A stretch of DNA of 9,339 nucleotides from Myxococcales bacterium (GTDB lineage: Bacteria > Myxococcota > Polyangia > Fen-1088): NCBI GenBank assembly GCA_003159055.1, contig PMLH01000478.1, forward strand, positions 7,608-16,946, in the 5' to 3' direction. The notes beneath the pieces were generated by a model, which saw only the letters and a program-made list of their open reading frames with translations, had not been told where the DNA came from and did no database searches. Each line of letters starts with the position of its first letter. The first letter of the stretch is position 1. The position numbers were made by a program, and so were the translations under genes. Below, piece after piece: positions 6,643 through 9,339 of the stretch.

Positions 6643-8286
6643 CTACCGGGCCAGCCGAATCAGCTCCACCATCCGCCGCTGGAGGTGACGACGTGCGAGC
6701 AAGTTGTCGATTCGTGACCGCATCGTCAGGCGGTCGGCCAGACCCGGCCCTGCGGCGTGGGCGGCGGGCAGCCTGGCCCCGCCCTGCGCTGCGATCACCA
6801 CGGTGATCGGGGCGGCCGGGGCGGAGAAGGCGACGGTCATCGACTGCACACAACTCGTGTCCGGCGCGCCCGGAGACGACAGAAATTGCGACAGGATGCC
6901 CTCCGGGCAGGGGTCGGTCGAAGCCCCCTCATCATGTCCCAACCCTGGGAACTCGACCCAGTATCCGTTCGAGAGCGTGGTCGAGGCCAGCTGGGCCCAG
7001 TCCGGCGAGGTGAGCGGATCGAACGAGCCGGAAACCAGCAACGTCGTCACCGGGCTCGTCACCGCCGAGTAGTCGGTGACGCTGCGCCGCTGGTAATCCC
7101 ACATCTGGCAGACCTGGAGGTCGCCGGTGGAATCGAGATAGGGGCTGAAGGCCGGGCTTACCTTGGCGAGATCGCTCCGGACCTCATTGCCGGTCACGAA
7201 CTGGTTGTCGGTGCACACCACCGAGAAGTACTGACCTGTGGCGTATCCCAAGAGCGCCTGCGTGTCACTACCGACGATGGCGTTGAGGTCGGCGTCGTAC
7301 AGGAGCTGCCCATCGCCACTGGCGATGGCCGCCGTGACCGCAGCGATCATTCGGGGCAAGAGGTTCGGCGTGAAGGCCAGGACCACGACGGCGTCGCCAA
7401 ACATCGCCCAGTCGTCGTAGGTGGTCTTGGTCCCGGCCACCGTGAGCGGCTTGGCCTTGAGGCTCGTGAGGGCGGCCGCCATCTTCGACTTCAGGTCGCC
7501 GTAGGCGCCACTGCAGGCGCTGTCCGACGCGCAAGCCGCGAACGCCGCGGTGAAGCCAGCGTCGGTGGCCGAGGCGCCTGCGCTGAAGGTGGGAATGGTC
7601 GGGTTGACGACCGAGTCGAGGATCGCGGAGCTGACGATCGCGCTGTGCGCCCGCAGAATTTGTAGGCCCCACGCCGTGCCGTACGAGACCCCGTCGAGGG
7701 CGATCCTCGGATAGCCGAGCACCGACTGGAAGGTGGCCACGTCCTCGGCCATCTCTTGCACGTTATAGGCGGCCACGTTCGTGCCCTGCGCCTGCATGGC
7801 TGATGTGCAATGCGCGCCAAAGCTTGCGTTGGATTCGTTGCTGCCTTGCGGGGGACAGTCGAGCCGCGGGCGCGAAAGGCCGGTGCCCCGCTGTTCGATG
7901 AAGACCATGTCCATGGGGAGCGATTGCGTGTCGCTGGCGGTGAACGTGTCGAGGCCGAGGTCCGCCCACGATTGGCCAGGACCGCCGCTGAGGTTGACGA
8001 CGGGCGGTGCGCTTGGGTTCCTTCCCTTGAAGATGAGAACCGGGACCTGGATGTAGCGCGACGGCGAGGCGTGCACCTCTGGCGTGTGCAGGACCCCGCA
8101 ACGGATAGTCACTCCCTGAACCTGGCTCGCGTCCACGACGAAGGGACAGACGCTTTCGTCGAAGTGGGCCCCCGAGGAGGCGTTGCCGCCGCCGCAGGCA
8201 CCCGGCACCGCGAGCAGGAGGAAGGTGATCGATACCATGCCAATCGCATGGCGGGCAACGGGGCCGGTCGGGCGCGTGTTGAGCAT
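6643..8286 (-). CDS. Secreted alpha/beta-hydrolase lipoprotein, tripeptidyl-aminopeptidase-like
   Basis: 547 aa. Residues 1-31 are a signal peptide with a lipoprotein-type end (MVSITFLLLAVPGAC; C31). The core matches the secreted alpha/beta-hydrolase family that includes Streptomyces tripeptidyl aminopeptidases: NLSGGPGQSW (98-107, oxyanion region), DMVFIEQRGTGLSRP (126-140), nucleophile elbow G199-V-S201-Y-G203, a cap region around 220-400, acid residue D423 in SGSFDPLTS, and H451 in PGLGHDEG. The full Ser-Asp-His triad is present. Ten further Cys suggest disulfides, fitting an extracytoplasmic site. It probably hydrolyses peptides from the N-terminus or small ester/amide substrates; specificity cannot be read. 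The C-terminal 60 residues (from about 485) are Ala/Arg-rich and look like an added tail. The ATG at 8286 is the closest start giving a complete signal; a longer frame upstream encodes Arg-rich sequence overlapping the divergent gene. It is unlinked in strand and spacing to the redox cluster. Confidence 0.9.
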   Translation of the reverse strand: MLNTRPTGPVARHAIGMVSITFLLLAVPGACGGGNASSGAHFDESVCPFVVDASQVQGVTIRCGVLHTPEVHASPSRYIQVPVLIFKGRNPSAPPVVNLSGGPGQSWADLGLDTFTASDTQSLPMDMVFIEQRGTGLSRPRLDCPPQGSNESNASFGAHCTSAMQAQGTNVAAYNVQEMAEDVATFQSVLGYPRIALDGVSYGTAWGLQILRAHSAIVSSAILDSVVNPTIPTFSAGASATDAGFTAAFAACASDSACSGAYGDLKSKMAAALTSLKAKPLTVAGTKTTYDDWAMFGDAVVVLAFTPNLLPRMIAAVTAAIASGDGQLLYDADLNAIVGSDTQALLGYATGQYFSVVCTDNQFVTGNEVRSDLAKVSPAFSPYLDSTGDLQVCQMWDYQRRSVTDYSAVTSPVTTLLVSGSFDPLTSPDWAQLASTTLSNGYWVEFPGLGHDEGASTDPCPEGILSQFLSSPGAPDTSCVQSMTVAFSAPAAPITVVIAAQGGARLPAAHAAGPGLADRLTMRSRIDNLLARRHLQRRMVELIRLAR

Positions 8287-8403
8287 GGTACGCAGTCTAC
8301 CTCGGCGGAGGAGCTCCAGCTCGGGGATGCTCGCACAGAGAAGGCATTGCCGGTGGAATGCGGATCTCGCAGCCCGACCGCACGAAGTGCTTCCACACGT
8401 CCG
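8287..8403. other. Divergent intergenic segment, hydrolase / NHL gene
   Basis: 117 bp between the hydrolase start (minus strand) and the first ATG of the NHL-repeat frame (plus strand). I see no clear promoter boxes or strong ribosome-binding site. The plus-strand NHL frame stays open through this segment without encoding a hydrophobic signal segment. Confidence 0.4.
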
Positions 8404-9339
8404 ATGCTCGCGGCGTGTGGGAGCAACAATGGGGGATTCGACGGCGCGACCGCTCCCTCCCCTGATGCGGGCCCGGCCAATGGCAGCCAGGTTGATACCG
8501 GCTTGGCTGGTGGCACGCATGACGCTGGCAATGTCTCATTGGACGTCCCGGTCGACGGTCCAAGCACCACGAGCGGTGATGCAGTTTCGAGCTGTGGTAC
8601 GGGCACGCGTGCGTGCGATGTGGACGCTTCCGCGGACACGGTCGGTACCTGCTTGACCGGTCATGGCACTCCTCTCAAATTGTCTGGTGCGGTCACCACT
8701 ATCGCAGGCAGCGCCGGGATGCCAGGCTCGGCGGATGGTACAGGCTCTGCCGCTCGCTTCAACTATCCATACTCTGTTGCAACCGACGGTACGAATCTGT
8801 ATGTGGTAGACACATACAACCATACCATCCGGAAGATGGTAATCAGCACCGGTGCAGTCACCACAATAGCCGGCAGCGCCGGGATATCGGGCTCGGCAGA
8901 CGGCACAGGCTCCGCAGCCCGCTTCAACCTTCCAAACACCATCGCGACCGATGGCGCGAATCTCTATGTGGCGGACTCGGGGAATAGCACCATCCGCAAG
9001 ATCGTGATCAGCACTGGTGTGGTCACCACTATCGCAGGCAGCGCTGGAGTATCGGGCTCCACGGATGGCACAGGTTCTGCGGCTCGCTTCTTCAGACCTT
9101 CCGGCATCGCGACCGACAACACAAACCTCTTTCTGGCGGACTATGGCAACAACACGATCCGAAAGATAGTGATCAGTACCGGTGCAGTCACGACCATTGT
9201 TGGCAGTCCGGGGCTGCCGGGCTCCACGGACGGCATGGCTCTGCTGCCCGCTTCAACGATATTGCCGGCATCACGACTGACGGAACCAATCTGTACGTCT
9301 GCGACACCTAGAACCACACCATCCGGAAGGACGATATCT
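8404..9339 (+). CDS. NHL-repeat protein, partial at right edge, last repeat disrupted
   Basis: The frame read from ATG 8404 stays open to the window edge (312 codons). It begins MLAACGSNNGG, where LAAC matches a lipobox and is followed by a Gly/Asp/Ser-rich spacer (about residues 7-90) like those of other lipoproteins here. However, no charged-plus-hydrophobic signal segment precedes LAAC in this frame, so the true start is uncertain; GTG 8353 is an in-frame alternative. From 8686, 55-residue repeats follow (GAVTTIAGSAG..GSADGTGSAARF...VATDGTNLYVVDTYNHTIRK). This is the NHL-type pattern of secreted beta-propellers with binding roles. Three repeats are intact. The fourth is out of register after about 9235, where one base is missing relative to the others, and in the register of the repeats it meets TAG at 9309. 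Either sequencing error near a contig end or real decay would explain this. Confidence 0.65.
   Translation, partial: MLAACGSNNGGFDGATAPSPDAGPANGSQVDTGLAGGTHDAGNVSLDVPVDGPSTTSGDAVSSCGTGTRACDVDASADTVGTCLTGHGTPLKLSGAVTTIAGSAGMPGSADGTGSAARFNYPYSVATDGTNLYVVDTYNHTIRKMVISTGAVTTIAGSAGISGSADGTGSAARFNLPNTIATDGANLYVADSGNSTIRKIVISTGVVTTIAGSAGVSGSTDGTGSAARFFRPSGIATDNTNLFLADYGNNTIRKIVISTGAVTTIVGSPGLPGSTDGMALLPASTILPASRLTEPICTSATPRTTPSGRTIS
8686..9339. repeat. 165-bp tandem repeats encoding NHL blades
   Basis: Units start exactly at 8686, 8851, 9016 and 9181, a constant 165-bp period (55 codons). Each begins GGTGyrGTCAC. The fourth unit lacks one base near 9235-9236 (GGCATGGCT where the others give GGCACAGGyTCT) and is cut by the window edge. 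Confidence 0.92.

Noticed and set aside
8287..8520. Arg-rich N-terminal extension of the hydrolase
   Set aside because: The extension precedes a complete signal peptide, is low in hydrophobicity, and overlaps the divergent NHL gene.
8686..9339. Regular 165-bp repeats as a possible CRISPR-like or satellite array
   Set aside because: The units are coding, lack a repeat/spacer split, and translate to NHL-type blades with a constant 55-codon period.

Overview
The window is GC-rich throughout. It encodes mostly exported proteins: four lipoproteins or lipoprotein-like proteins, an outer-membrane beta-barrel and a small multiheme cytochrome. Three features point to a Gram-negative bacterium of the Myxococcota, most likely Polyangiales/Sorangiineae-like: long Gly/Ser/Thr 'GSGG' spacers behind lipoprotein signal peptides, surface beta-propellers (LVIVD-type and NHL-type), and an outer-membrane barrel. 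This placement is inferred from protein style; no rRNA or marker gene is present.

Layout. (1) Positions 41-3684, minus strand: four same-direction genes. In transcription order they are a triheme c7-type cytochrome with an N-terminal membrane/signal segment, an outer-membrane porin-like beta-barrel, a small lipoprotein resembling a monoheme cytochrome c with a degenerate heme site, and, after a 68-bp gap, a large Gly-rich-linker lipoprotein with a conserved secreted domain of unknown function. The first three genes overlap (4 bp and 11 bp), so they are very probably translationally coupled. (2) Positions 3685-4116: a divergent 432-bp intergenic region. It holds an AT-rich patch and a striking 16-bp-arm hairpin that pairs fully only as plus-strand RNA. 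(3) Positions 4117-6567, plus strand: an 816-residue lipoprotein with two tandem, duplicated seven-repeat LVIVD-like propellers. (4) Positions 6643-8286, minus strand: a secreted alpha/beta-hydrolase lipoprotein of the tripeptidyl-aminopeptidase type with an intact Ser-Asp-His triad, convergent with the propeller gene. (5) From 8404 to the right edge, plus strand: a partial NHL-repeat protein with a perfect 165-bp repeat period. Its last repeat is broken by a one-base deletion and an in-register TAG.

How the genes may work together. The cytochrome, barrel and heme-like lipoprotein look like a compact envelope redox module. It could be a reduced porin-cytochrome arrangement, or a barrel with accessory electron carriers. 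No electron donor or acceptor is encoded here, so the role is inference. The other genes encode probable cell-surface binding or degradative proteins with no visible functional link to the redox genes. No mobile element, CRISPR array, tRNA or rRNA was seen.
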